This document shows positions 26,592 through 35,549 of a stretch of DNA of 64,000 bases, in pieces (positions within the stretch are counted from its first letter, which is position 1; each line of letters begins with the position of its first letter). Source of the stretch: Mixta sp031457955. GTDB taxonomy: Bacteria > Pseudomonadota > Gammaproteobacteria > Enterobacterales > Enterobacteriaceae. The stretch spans positions 62,001-126,000 of the forward strand of contig NZ_JAVDXN010000001.1 in NCBI RefSeq assembly GCF_031457955.1, in the 5' to 3' direction. The notes beneath the pieces are model-generated. The model saw only the letters and a program-made list of their open reading frames with translations, did no database searches and was not told the DNA's origin. The translations under genes and the position numbers were made by a program.

Positions 26592-27545
26592 ATGCGGGTG
26601 TTACTGGCGCCGATGGAAGGCGTACTGGATTCTCTGGTACGTGAATTACTGACTTCAGTAAATGATTACGATCTTTGCATCACCGAATTTCTTCGCGTGG
26701 TGGATCAGCTGCTGCCGGTAAAATCGTTTCTGCGTCTCTGTCCAGAGCTACAGCACCAGAGCCGTACCTCTTCCGGCACGCTGGTCAGGATTCAGCTGCT
26801 GGGTCAGCATCCACAGTGGCTGGCGGAAAACGCGGCGCGTGCGGTAGAGCTGGGTTCCTGGGGCGTCGATCTCAACTGTGGTTGCCCGTCAAAGCTGGTG
26901 AACGGTAGCGGCGGCGGCGCGACGCTGCTGAAAGACCCGGAGCTGATCTACCGCGCGGCGAAAGCGATGCGTGAGGCGGTGCCGGATACGCTGCCGGTCA
27001 CGGTAAAAGTGCGTCTGGGCTGGGATTCCGGCGATCGACGTTTTGAGATTGCCGACGCGGTACAGCAGGCGGGCGCCAGCGAACTGGCGGTGCATGGCCG
27101 TACCAAAGAAGAGGGCTACCGTGCCGAGGCGATTAACTGGCAGGCGATAGGGGAAATCCGTCAGCGTTTGTCGATTCCGGTGATCGCCAACGGAGAAATT
27201 TGGGACTGGCAAAGCGCGCAGGCGTGCATGGCGGCCACCGGCTGCGATGCGGTAATGATTGGGCGCGGCGCGCTGAATGTGCCGAATTTGAGCCGGGTGA
27301 TCAAAGAGAACGCGCCGCCGATGCCCTGGACAGAGGTGATGGCGCTGCTGCATCGTTATACCCGGCTGGAAAAGCAGGGTGATACTGGCATGTATCATGT
27401 GGCACGTATCAAACAGTGGCTTGGCTATTTGCGTAAGGCCTACCCGCAGGCCGACACGCTGTTTACCACCGTCCGCACGCTGAAAAGCTCTGCAGAGATT
27501 GCGGCGGCGATCGACCGTCAGTGTCAGCTGGCGGGTGTTTTGTAA
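26592..27545 (+). CDS. dusC: tRNA-dihydrouridine(16) synthase DusC
   Basis: A 317-residue FMN-dependent enzyme that reduces uridine 16 in the tRNA D-loop. The N-terminal barrel starts MRVLLAPMEGVLD, and the catalytic cysteine is Cys98 in NCGCPSK. FMN-binding features (VHGRTKEEGYRAE, VIANGEIWD, DAVMIGRGAL) are intact. The sequence follows E. coli DusC (315 residues), not DusA or DusB. Start at 26592 with GGAAGG eight bases upstream. In E. coli dusC sits beside yohF and the yoh genes; here rhlE lies directly before it. Confidence 0.95.
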   Translation: MRVLLAPMEGVLDSLVRELLTSVNDYDLCITEFLRVVDQLLPVKSFLRLCPELQHQSRTSSGTLVRIQLLGQHPQWLAENAARAVELGSWGVDLNCGCPSKLVNGSGGGATLLKDPELIYRAAKAMREAVPDTLPVTVKVRLGWDSGDRRFEIADAVQQAGASELAVHGRTKEEGYRAEAINWQAIGEIRQRLSIPVIANGEIWDWQSAQACMAATGCDAVMIGRGALNVPNLSRVIKENAPPMPWTEVMALLHRYTRLEKQGDTGMYHVARIKQWLGYLRKAYPQADTLFTTVRTLKSSAEIAAAIDRQCQLAGVL

Positions 27546-27624
27546 CATAATGATAATATATGCGCTTCGCTGATGGGGCTGGCGTATGATGCAGGCTTGT
27601 CTCTTTCCTGTTTTTTAAAGGCTC

Positions 27625-28827
27625 ATGGACGCGATGACTCCCGCTTTAACCAATGCCCAGCTTAACCGGCGCATACTTTCCGTTATCATTTTTACCTTCT
27701 TTTGTTACCTCTCGGTTGGTTTGCCTCTGGCGGTGCTGCCCGGTTTTGTGCATAACCAGCTGGGCTATAGCTCATTTATGGCCGGACTGATTATCAGCGT
27801 GCAATATTTCGCCACGCTGGTGAGTCGCCCTCAGTCGGGGCGTCTGGCTGACGCGCTGGGGCCCAAAAAAGTGGTGATGTTGGGCATGATCTGCTGCGGT
27901 TTCAGCGGCGTTCTGACTATTCTGGCAGGCCTTGCCATGGCCACGCCGGTGCTAAGTCTGGCGTTGCTGGCGGCCGGACGCGTTTTCCTTGGCGTCGGCG
28001 AGAGCTTCAGCAGCACTGGCGCTACGCTGTGGGGGATGAAAATTGCGGGCAGTATGCAGACGGCGCGCGTGATCTCATGGAACGGCGTAGCGACTTACCT
28101 GGCGATGGCGCTGGGCGCGCCAGCCGGTGTGGCGCTTAATGCGTTGATGGGGATTCATGGCTTTGCGGCGCTGGTTACCCTGATGGCGGTGGTCGGGCTG
28201 CTGCTGGCCAGCCGCAAACCTGCTGTCAGCGTTGCGGTGGGCACGCGCATTGCGTTCCATCATGTGGTGTCCAAAGTCTGGGCCTACGGGCTGGGTCTGG
28301 GGCTGGGCACCATTGGGTTCGGCGCCATCGCTACCTTTATTACCCTCTATTTCGCCAGCCGGGAGTGGCAGGGCGCGGCCTATGCGCTCAGCCTGTTCAG
28401 CATCGGTTTTGTTCTGATGCGCCTGAGCTTTAGTCGTACCATCACCCGCTACGGCGGTTTGCCGGTTTCAGCCTGCTCGTTTGCGCTGGAGTGTGTTGGT
28501 CTGCTGCTGATTTGGCAGGCAGAGAGCGCCTGGCTGGTGGATCTGGGCGCGTTTTGCACCGGCGCGGGTTTTTCGCTGGTGTTTCCGGCGCTGGGTGTCG
28601 AGGCAGTGAAACAGGTTGAGGTGCCCAACCAGGGCGCGGCGCTGGGCGTTTACTCAGCGTTTCTCGATCTGGCGCTGGGGCTAACCGGCCCGCTGGCGGG
28701 CCTGCTGATCAGCCGCGTTGGCATCGCTTCTGTCTGGCCCGCCGCTGCGCTGGTGGTGCTGGCGGCGATGCTGCTGACGCTGGGGCTGTGGCAAAAGGCG
28801 CGTTATAACGCCGCCAGCAGCATATAA
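27625..28827 (+). CDS. MFS transporter, YhhS/YfcJ family
   Basis: A 400-residue major facilitator with twelve likely membrane segments, similar to E. coli YhhS and YfcJ (putative efflux pumps). The family N-terminal block SVGLPLAVLPGFVHNQLGYSSFMAGLIISVQYFATLVSRPQSGRLAD carries the loop 2-3 motif (GRLADALGPKK), and GESFSSTGATLWGMK is typical as well. The substrate is unknown; arabinose or drug efflux has been proposed for relatives. The start could be 27625 or nine bases on; AAAGG lies closer to the first. Its 3' end overlaps the convergent phosphate transporter gene by 25 bp. Confidence 0.85.
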   Translation: MDAMTPALTNAQLNRRILSVIIFTFFCYLSVGLPLAVLPGFVHNQLGYSSFMAGLIISVQYFATLVSRPQSGRLADALGPKKVVMLGMICCGFSGVLTILAGLAMATPVLSLALLAAGRVFLGVGESFSSTGATLWGMKIAGSMQTARVISWNGVATYLAMALGAPAGVALNALMGIHGFAALVTLMAVVGLLLASRKPAVSVAVGTRIAFHHVVSKVWAYGLGLGLGTIGFGAIATFITLYFASREWQGAAYALSLFSIGFVLMRLSFSRTITRYGGLPVSACSFALECVGLLLIWQAESAWLVDLGAFCTGAGFSLVFPALGVEAVKQVEVPNQGAALGVYSAFLDLALGLTGPLAGLLISRVGIASVWPAAALVVLAAMLLTLGLWQKARYNAASSI

Positions 28828-30401
28828 AACAGCGCGGCCATCAGCGCGCAAACCGGCAGCGTCAGTAGCCATACCAATCCCATGCGCTTCAGCGTTGACC
28901 ATCGCAGCGCGCTGCGGTTTGCCACCATGCTGCCTGCGACGCCACAGGTCAGCACCTGAGTGGTGGAGACCGGCAGGCCAAACTGCTCCGCCACGCCCAG
29001 CGTTGTCATGGTTACCAGCTCGCTGCTGGCGCCTTGTGCCGCGCTAAGCGGTGCTTTCCCGGTGCGTTCGCCGATGGTGATAGCGATGCGTTGCCAGCCG
29101 GTTAAGGTGCCCAGGCCCATAGCCAGCGCGACCATGATTTTTACCCACCAGGGAATGACGCTGCTGGCATGCCTTAGCTGTTCAGCCAGCGCCGTCAACA
29201 GCGAGCGTTCATTCTGCGTCAGCGACGTCGGATGGCTTAACAGCTGATGCAGGGTTTGACCGATCAGCGACATTTGCAGGCGCAGGCGCGTTGCCTCACC
29301 GGGTGAAAGCCGATCGAGACGGGTTAACGTGCTGAGCTGTTGGTGCAGGCTGCCGGTGACGCGACCCAGCGCGGGCAATACCGTGGGTTGCCAGCGCTGT
29401 TGCTGGCAATAATCTTGCAGCGTTTGTTCCGCCTTCGGCAGGGTAAGATCGCTGCGCTGCGGCAGTTGCGCCTGTGCCTGAGCGGTCAGCACCGTTAAAT
29501 AGGCCAGGTCGCGCTCTGGCAACGTGCGGTTTAACGCAAACGCGCCTGGCAGCGCCACCAGCAGGATCACCATGATCAGTCCCATGCCTTTTTGCCCATC
29601 GTTGGCACCGTGCGCGAAAGAGACGCCGCTGCTGGTCAGCAGCAGCATACCGCGCAGCCAGAGCGGAGGAGGGCGACGCACATCAGCGGGCTGAACAAGC
29701 TGGCGGTTCGCTAACAGCATGTTCATCACCAGCAGCAATAGCCCGGCGGCGATAAAACCCAGTATGGGCGAGAGCAGCAGCGCCCAGCCTGCCCGGTAAG
29801 CCTGATGCCAGTCGATTCCGCTCAGTGCGCCGTTGCCATTCAGTAAGCTGCTGGCGCAACCGACGCCTAACATCGCTCCCAACAGCGCATGAGAAGAAGA
29901 AGAGGGAATCGCGAAGTACCAGCTGGCAAGATTCCAGCTCATCGCCGCCAGCAGCAGAGCATAAATTAGCGCATAACCGTCACGGGCATCCCTGTGCAGC
30001 AGCCCCTCTGGCGGCAACAGCGACATCACACCCCATGCCACCACGCCGCTTGCCAGCAGCACGCCCAGCATATTCGCTATAGCGGAGATCAGCACCGCCC
30101 GACCCGGGGTGAGCGTGCCGGTATAGATCACTGTTGTAACGGCATTAGCGGTATCATGCATGCCGTTGACAAAAACAAAGCCTAACGCCAGCAGCAGTGC
30201 GCAGCTCAGCAACAAGGGCGGGGAAATGTTACTTCCGCTGGCGCTGATTTCTGCTGACAGCTGCGTCATCATCCAGCTGATAGCCACCAATAACAGCAGG
30301 CCGAGCATTGCCGCCAGCAGCCGCTGTCGCCGACCGGATCGCGCCGGATAAAGCGTGGGAAAGCGCGAGACGTAGCGGGCGAAGGTGCTGTAATCACTCA
30401 T
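28803..30401 (-). CDS. inorganic phosphate transporter, Pit family
   Basis: A 532-residue Pit-type phosphate permease of the inner membrane. The two family repeats each show their signature: GMHDTANAVTTVIYTGTL in the N-terminal half and FAHGANDGQKGMGLIMVIL in the middle. Ten or more membrane segments are predicted by eye. Between the second motif and the C-terminal membrane block lies a long hydrophilic section (~300-430) rich in Gln, Leu and Arg, a cytoplasmic loop. I place the start at ATG 30401 (MSDYSTFARY); an ATG at 30500 would add 33 residues without a good ribosome site. It may be a second phosphate transporter besides PitA. Confidence 0.88.
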   Translation of the reverse strand: MSDYSTFARYVSRFPTLYPARSGRRQRLLAAMLGLLLLVAISWMMTQLSAEISASGSNISPPLLLSCALLLALGFVFVNGMHDTANAVTTVIYTGTLTPGRAVLISAIANMLGVLLASGVVAWGVMSLLPPEGLLHRDARDGYALIYALLLAAMSWNLASWYFAIPSSSSHALLGAMLGVGCASSLLNGNGALSGIDWHQAYRAGWALLLSPILGFIAAGLLLLVMNMLLANRQLVQPADVRRPPPLWLRGMLLLTSSGVSFAHGANDGQKGMGLIMVILLVALPGAFALNRTLPERDLAYLTVLTAQAQAQLPQRSDLTLPKAEQTLQDYCQQQRWQPTVLPALGRVTGSLHQQLSTLTRLDRLSPGEATRLRLQMSLIGQTLHQLLSHPTSLTQNERSLLTALAEQLRHASSVIPWWVKIMVALAMGLGTLTGWQRIAITIGERTGKAPLSAAQGASSELVTMTTLGVAEQFGLPVSTTQVLTCGVAGSMVANRSALRWSTLKRMGLVWLLTLPVCALMAALFYMLLAAL

Positions 30402-31136
30402 ATCACACCGAAAAATGAAAGGATGCTTTGGTGGTAATACGCTTTTTATATGACAAATAAATGACGTGTTGGCATTGATAACCGTGTGCGACGTACTCAC
30501 AATTTATGGATAGCGGCGCATGCCGCGCAGGAAAAGCCGGTGCGCAGCATTAATAACAAGATCGGCAAGCCTGTCAGCGGTACGGTAATAATAGTAAGCA
30601 GGCTTTATATTATTACGCTTCATTACGGGCATCTTTACCGTATTAGCGGCGCATTCGCCAGCGGGAAAAATAGCGACAGCAGAAAACAATGAAAAGAGGG
30701 AGAATTAAGTACAGCCCGCCGGATTACGCCTTGGCGGGCTGCGGGGTGGAGCGGAATAACATTCCCTGGTGTGGCAAAAAGAACAGAAGGTATTTATGGT
30801 TTACCGCTCAGATGACAACGTGATTATTAATAAAAATTTATCGGACGTCAACGCAATAATAATATATTTTTGCGGTTACAGTGCGGGTTTTATATAGCAA
30901 TAAAATGATTAGTTAATAAATATATATAAATTAATTCTGTTTTTAATTTTAATAATCAGCACTCAAATCATCACCTGCTTCAATATTAAAACGGTTCGGC
31001 ATAGGTTTCCTCTTCTTCTGCGGCCAGAAAATGCGAGCCCGCCAGGGTAAGTTTCGGATTTATCTTCTCTTTTACTGTTGCCGGTTCGCTGCCAGGCTTA
31101 TTCCTTTGCCCGCCAGGAATACCAAAACACCAGACC
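30402..31136. other. 735-bp intergenic region, part very AT-rich
   Basis: No gene I can support. It contains the phosphate transporter promoter on the left. A 9-bp hairpin CAGCCCGCC / GGCGGGCTG lies at 30712-30741, without a T-run. A very AT-rich stretch covers about 30820-30960 (runs such as TTAATAAATATATATAAATTAATT). Short frames on both strands at 30486-30692 have basic, non-family sequences and overlap each other. The AT-rich part could be an H-NS-type silencing site; that is inference. Confidence 0.6.
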
Positions 31137-32162
31137 ATGTTCTATTTTAAAATTTCCCGTTTTTTTCTCCCCGCCGTTTGGCTGCTTGCCCTGTGGTGTA
31201 GCGCGGCGGCGGCGGATACCGTTTGGCTAAAAAATGGCGATCGCTTAAGCGGCACGGTACGTTCGCTGAACGATGGCAAATTAATTGTGGATACCGATTG
31301 GGGCGGCACGCTGTCGCTAAACTGGAACGCCGTCAGTACCCTGAACAGTAAGCATCTTATTACCCTGCGCGATAGTCAGAGCGGAGAAAATTACAGCGTG
31401 CGCCTGGCAGCGGCGGAGCCGGGCTGGCTGACGGTGATCGACGGCAATCAACAGGAAGAAAAGGTCGCGGTTGACCATATCGATGACTTTATGAAAGCGA
31501 AAGTGAAAAACGATCGCCTGGACTGGAACGGCAATGTGGATGTAGGCATCAACCTGAAGCACGCCTCAACCGAAACGCAGGATACCCATGTTGCCTTTAA
31601 CAATAAAATTAACCAGGGCAAATGGCGTCACAACTTTGGTGCCGCCTGGAATCGGGAAAAAGAAGATTCCAGCGTGAATACCCATAATTACAGCCTGCGT
31701 TATGCGATCGATTACACCTTTCGCGAACAGTTTTTCTGGCAGGGACGCGCCAGCTACAAGCGCGACTGGGTTGAGGATTTGGCGCATCAGGCGTTGATTG
31801 GTACCGGGCCTGGCTATCAATTCTGGGATGATGAGCGCGGTGCTTTTTCGCTGTCGTTACTGACCGGCGCGTTCAGCTATGGCTACAGCGACGGCACGAT
31901 TGACAGCCATTTTGGCTCCTCCGTGCGCTGGGATTATCAGCGCTATCTGCGCGGTAAGGATGTGACTCTGTTCACTCATGGCGAAGTCGGGCATTCGCTG
32001 GATGACGATGGCATTTTTACGCTGGATGCGGAGGTGGGCCTGCGTTATGCCCTGACCAGCTGGTCAACGTTGAATATCGGCTACGGACGTAACCTGGTAA
32101 GCGGCACGCGCGATACGCTGAATGAACGGCGTTTTACTACCGGGCTGGGCGTGAAGTGGTAA
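31137..32162 (+). CDS. DUF481 family outer-membrane-type protein
   Basis: A 341-residue exported protein with a signal peptide (about 1-25, AAAADTVWL). The first mature part (~26-125) is a small beta domain with DTVWLKNGDRLSGTVRSL, as often found before DUF481. The rest alternates amphipathic beta strands (WNREKEDSSVNTHNYSLRYAIDYTF, GAFSYGYSDGTIDSHFGSS) and ends in an aromatic-basic GLGVKW, as expected of a beta barrel. DUF481 proteins such as YdiY are acid-inducible in E. coli, but the function is unknown. The start codon has no strong ribosome site nearby; AGGA lies about 25 bases upstream. Confidence 0.85.
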   Translation: MFYFKISRFFLPAVWLLALWCSAAAADTVWLKNGDRLSGTVRSLNDGKLIVDTDWGGTLSLNWNAVSTLNSKHLITLRDSQSGENYSVRLAAAEPGWLTVIDGNQQEEKVAVDHIDDFMKAKVKNDRLDWNGNVDVGINLKHASTETQDTHVAFNNKINQGKWRHNFGAAWNREKEDSSVNTHNYSLRYAIDYTFREQFFWQGRASYKRDWVEDLAHQALIGTGPGYQFWDDERGAFSLSLLTGAFSYGYSDGTIDSHFGSSVRWDYQRYLRGKDVTLFTHGEVGHSLDDDGIFTLDAEVGLRYALTSWSTLNIGYGRNLVSGTRDTLNERRFTTGLGVKW

Positions 32163-32164
32163 CA

Positions 32165-32197
32165 AAGAAAAAGGGCGACAGAAATCGCCCTTTTTTT
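32165..32197. terminator. bidirectional terminator between DUF481 gene and ldtB
   Basis: An 8-bp stem AAGGGCGA / TCGCCCTT with a 6-base loop, seven Ts after it on the plus strand and an A-rich run before it (T-run for the minus strand). It fits both converging genes. Confidence 0.9.
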
Positions 32198-32210
32198 ACG
32201 TGGCTGACGC

Positions 32211-33419
32211 TCAAGAGCCGCTGTTTTCTTCAGCAGGCTGGGCCTGATCGACCGGTGCCGCAGGCTGGGCCTGATCGACCGGTGCCGCAGGCTGAGCCTG
32301 ATCAACCGGTGCCGCAGGCTGAGCCTGATCGATCGGTGCCGCAGGCTGGGCCTGATCAACCGGTGCCGCAGGCTGCGCCTGGTCAACCGGTGCCGGGTTG
32401 CCGTTTTGCTCGGCGGCATTCATCGGCAGCGTCTGATTCGGCGCCTGAGCATCAGCGCTTTGCGTCGCCATCGGCTCAACCGGCGTCTCTTCCGCAGGTC
32501 CGTTGATTTTCACCGGCATACCGGAACGCGTACGCATCGCCTGATCGATAATCGCCTGATTGACGCTGGCATCAGCGGTAATTTTGCTGACGGCTGGCGT
32601 CAATGTAATCGGCACTGGCGCACGCGATTTAAACTGCTCTTCCGTGGTGGAAAGCGGGTTATGGATCTCGACATAGCGCGAACCATCCGGCTCTACCGTC
32701 GCCTTCACCGGCTGATCGATAAACTGTACGCGCGTGCCAACCGGCACGTTATCGAACAGCCATTTGATATCATCCGCACGCAGACGCACGCAGCCGTGGC
32801 TTACGCGCAGGCCGATACCGAAGTTGGCGTTAGTACCGTGAATCGCGTACAGGCGGCCGATATAAAGCGCATAAAGCCCCATCGGGTTATCCGGACCGGC
32901 CGGGAACACCTCAGGCAGCGACTCGCCGCGCGCGGCGTACTCTTCATGCATTTTTTTGGTTGGCGTCCAGGTCGGGCCCGCTTTTTTGCGCTGCACGGTG
33001 GTCGTCCAGTCTACCGGCGTATCCTTGCCCAGCTCACCAATCCCGATAGGCAACACCACCACGGTTTTGGTGCCTTTCGGATAGTAATAAAGACGCATTT
33101 CGGCGCTGTTGATCACAATCCCTTCGCGCGGCGCGTCAGGCAGAATCAACTGATGAGGAATAATTAATTTTGAACCAGCCTGGGGCAGATAAACGTCAAC
33201 GCCAGGGTTGGCTTCGAGCATATTGCTCAGGCCCATTTGATACTGCGCAGCAAAGGCTTCCAGAGGAAGTTTGCTGTCCTGCGGGATGGTAATTTCCAGG
33301 TTTTCTCCCGTCAAACGGCTGTTCGCCGGAGGCAGAGGATAAACCACAGCAAGCGCCTGTTGACTAAATGCCACCAGTGCTACTGCCAGTGAAGCGATCG
33401 CGCGAATGCTCTTTTTCAT
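32211..33419 (-). CDS. ldtB: L,D-transpeptidase LdtB (YbiS) with a repeat C-terminal tail
   Basis: A 402-residue periplasmic L,D-transpeptidase that links Braun's lipoprotein to peptidoglycan. A signal peptide covers about 1-24 (QALA-VVYP), a LysM-like domain about 41-92, and the YkuD catalytic domain about 98-235. His194 (IHGTNANFGIG), His208 and Cys210 (SHGCVRL) form the active site. Up to about residue 305 it follows E. coli LdtB (306 residues) closely, down to MPVKIN. Then comes an extra tail of about 95 residues, ending in six PVDQAQPAA units and EENSGS. The tail is Pro/Ala/Gln-rich and probably unstructured. A perfect TATAAT lies upstream. Confidence 0.95.
   Translation of the reverse strand: MKKSIRAIASLAVALVAFSQQALAVVYPLPPANSRLTGENLEITIPQDSKLPLEAFAAQYQMGLSNMLEANPGVDVYLPQAGSKLIIPHQLILPDAPREGIVINSAEMRLYYYPKGTKTVVVLPIGIGELGKDTPVDWTTTVQRKKAGPTWTPTKKMHEEYAARGESLPEVFPAGPDNPMGLYALYIGRLYAIHGTNANFGIGLRVSHGCVRLRADDIKWLFDNVPVGTRVQFIDQPVKATVEPDGSRYVEIHNPLSTTEEQFKSRAPVPITLTPAVSKITADASVNQAIIDQAMRTRSGMPVKINGPAEETPVEPMATQSADAQAPNQTLPMNAAEQNGNPAPVDQAQPAAPVDQAQPAAPIDQAQPAAPVDQAQPAAPVDQAQPAAPVDQAQPAEENSGS
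32234..32395 (-). repeat. six 27-bp tandem repeats in the ldtB 3' end
   Basis: Six units of 27 bases (plus-strand units begin CAGGCTG and end CGGTGCCG) start at 32234, 32261, 32288, 32315, 32342 and 32369. They encode PVDQAQPAA, once with Ile for Val. The copies differ by only a few bases, so the number probably varies between strains. Confidence 0.95.
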
Positions 33420-33496
33420 CTTATTTCAATTGATTAATGCCATTAAATGGCTTGTTAGAGAGTCGACCCAGGTGCGGTCAGTGTGACCGGCTGCAC

Positions 33497-33525
33497 ATTA
33501 TATGTGCATAACCTCTGATTGTGGA
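33497..33525 (-). promoter_or_regulatory. candidate ldtB promoter
   Basis: On the minus strand a perfect -10 TATAAT (33497-33502) lies 17 bp from a partial -35 TCCACA (33520-33525), about 80 bp upstream of the ldtB start. The -10 sits inside a palindrome GCACAT-TAT-ATGTGC (33493-33507). Confidence 0.45.
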
Positions 33526-33611
33526 ACCAGGAATTTTCGGAACCACGCCTTCTTTCCATAACTGTATGTCATTTAACACAATCTTGCCTGGTCAGAAGGC
33601 GATTTTTATCG

Positions 33612-35426
33612 TCAGGGCTGCCAGTGTGGATCGTCGCCATCCAGTTTACGGTTAAGAAAAAAGGCGGCGCTGATCAAAGCCAGATGGCTGAGCGCCTGCG
33701 GGAAGTTGCCCAGCGCGAAACCGTGGAAATCGAACTCCTCAGCGTAGAGGCCTAGCGGATTGGCATAGCTCAGCAGTTTTTCAAACTCAAAATGCGCCTC
33801 TTCCACCCGTCCGGCGCGCGCCAGGCACTCTACGTACCAGAAAGAGCAGGCGACAAAGGATCCTTCCCGGCCGCTGAGCGCATCGGCGGGCGTCTCTTCG
33901 CGGTCATAGCGCCAAACCATGCCGTCACGTACCAGCTTCGCCTTAATCGCATCCAGCGTAGAGAGCCAGTCGGGGTCGGTCGCGCCGACAAAGCGCACCA
34001 GCGGCATCAGCAGCATAGAGGCATCCAGCGATTTGCCGTGGCGCGTAGCGGTAAAATGGCCCAGGTCAGCATCCCAGAAATCTTGCCAGATTTCCTGACG
34101 AATTTCGCTGCGTACCCGATCCCAGCGCTCGTAAGGCATCGGCAGTGACCGCTTGACGCCGAGGCGCAACGCGCGATCGAGCGCCACCCAGCACATCAGG
34201 CGCGAATGCAGAAAGTGCTGCGGTTCACCGCGCATCTCCCAAATGCCGGCATCCGGCTCCTGCCAGTGATCGCAGAGATAATCGATGGTGCTGCAAACGT
34301 TGCGCCAGCCGCGCTCAGAGATCGCCTCGCCATATTTATTGGCAAGATAAACCGCATCCATCAGCTCGCCATAAATATCGAGCTGCGTCTGCCGCCACGC
34401 ATCGTTGCCGATACGTACCGGACGCGAATCGCCATAGCCGGAAAGATGCGACAGCTCGCTTTCATGCAGTTCGGTGGCGCTGTCGAGGCGATACATCACC
34501 TGTAGCCGCTCTTTGTCCTGATGGCTGTTCTCCACGCAGTGACCCACCCAGTGGGTAAAGCGTTTCGCCTCGTCGATATAGCCGAGGCGCATCAGCGCAT
34601 AGACGCTGAAAGAGGCGTCGCGAATCCAGGAGGCGCGATAGTCCCAGTTACGCTCGCCGCCCAGCTCTTCCGGCAGGCCGAAAGTGGCGGCGGCGGCAAT
34701 AGAGCCGTGCTGCCATGAGGTCAGCAGCTTTAACGCCAGCGATGAGCGTTTCACCATCTCCTGCCAGCGTCCGCGCCAGTTGCTTTGATGGCACCAGTTG
34801 CGCCAGTAACGCAGCGTTTCCTGAAAACAGACGTCGGTTTGCAGGTTATCCAGATGCTCATCCTGCGCGCAGCCAAAAATAAACTCCGCGTGCTCACCGG
34901 TTTGCAGGGTGAACGTCGCCACCGCCGCATGGCGATCGATCGTCAGCGGTACGCTGGAGGTCAGGCGCAGCTCCGGCTCTCCCTCGGCGCTGAACAGCGC
35001 CGCGTTATCGCGCAGCCTGGCTTTAGTGGTGGCGCGTGCATAATCATGTACCGGCGCGCAGCGCAGCGAAAAACGGCCCTGGCCGCGCACCATTTTCAGC
35101 CGACGAATAATGCGCGGCTTGGTATCTTCCCGCTGGCAGATCGGCATGTAATCGGTGATTTCCGCTACGCCTTCGGCCGCCAGCCAGCGCGTTTGCAGAA
35201 TATTGGTATCCGGCAGGTAAAGCTGCTGGCGACGACACGCTTTCCATTCCGGCGTCAGGCTGAAAATGCCCGCCTCATCGCTGTCCAGCAGGGCAGTAAA
35301 GATGGAAGGGCTATCCAGATTGGGCCAGCAAAAATAGTCGATGGTGCCATCATCGGCGACCAACGCGCAGGTGCGCAAATCGCCAATAACGCCGTGGTTC
35401 CCGATAGGTCGTTTGATCTCAGCCAT
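33612..35426 (-). CDS. glycoside hydrolase family 15 protein (glucoamylase-like)
   Basis: A 604-residue cytoplasmic protein of glycoside hydrolase family 15, which includes glucoamylases, trehalases and glucodextranases. The N-terminal beta domain opens with PIGNHGVIGDLRTCALVADDGTIDYFCWP. The alpha-barrel catalytic part has NWDYRASWIRDASFSVYALMRLGY, and GREGSFVACSFWYVECLARAGRVEEA, which holds the expected catalytic glutamate. The substrate cannot be read from the sequence; trehalose or an alpha-glucan is possible. I take ATG 35426 (MAEIKRPIG) with GGGGAA upstream, rather than the ATG at 35474. yohF is divergent. The gene is not part of the E. coli yoh region. Confidence 0.9.
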   Translation of the reverse strand: MAEIKRPIGNHGVIGDLRTCALVADDGTIDYFCWPNLDSPSIFTALLDSDEAGIFSLTPEWKACRRQQLYLPDTNILQTRWLAAEGVAEITDYMPICQREDTKPRIIRRLKMVRGQGRFSLRCAPVHDYARATTKARLRDNAALFSAEGEPELRLTSSVPLTIDRHAAVATFTLQTGEHAEFIFGCAQDEHLDNLQTDVCFQETLRYWRNWCHQSNWRGRWQEMVKRSSLALKLLTSWQHGSIAAAATFGLPEELGGERNWDYRASWIRDASFSVYALMRLGYIDEAKRFTHWVGHCVENSHQDKERLQVMYRLDSATELHESELSHLSGYGDSRPVRIGNDAWRQTQLDIYGELMDAVYLANKYGEAISERGWRNVCSTIDYLCDHWQEPDAGIWEMRGEPQHFLHSRLMCWVALDRALRLGVKRSLPMPYERWDRVRSEIRQEIWQDFWDADLGHFTATRHGKSLDASMLLMPLVRFVGATDPDWLSTLDAIKAKLVRDGMVWRYDREETPADALSGREGSFVACSFWYVECLARAGRVEEAHFEFEKLLSYANPLGLYAEEFDFHGFALGNFPQALSHLALISAAFFLNRKLDGDDPHWQP

Positions 35427-35549
35427 GCCGTTCCCCGGTTGCGCTGTGTGAACTATTACTATAGTCAACCTCACCCGACGTGGCGGCGCAGATGGACAAA
35501 ACCGCTATACTTGCTGTTCATTTATTAAGCGCAACAGAGGAGTGAAGCG

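Noticed and set aside
30486..30692. Two overlapping short frames on opposite strands between the phosphate transporter and DUF481 genes
   Set aside because: No ribosome sites, no family pattern, and they exclude each other.
32234..32395. Regular 27-bp repeats as a CRISPR array
   Set aside because: The units are contiguous without spacers and encode the LdtB tail in frame.
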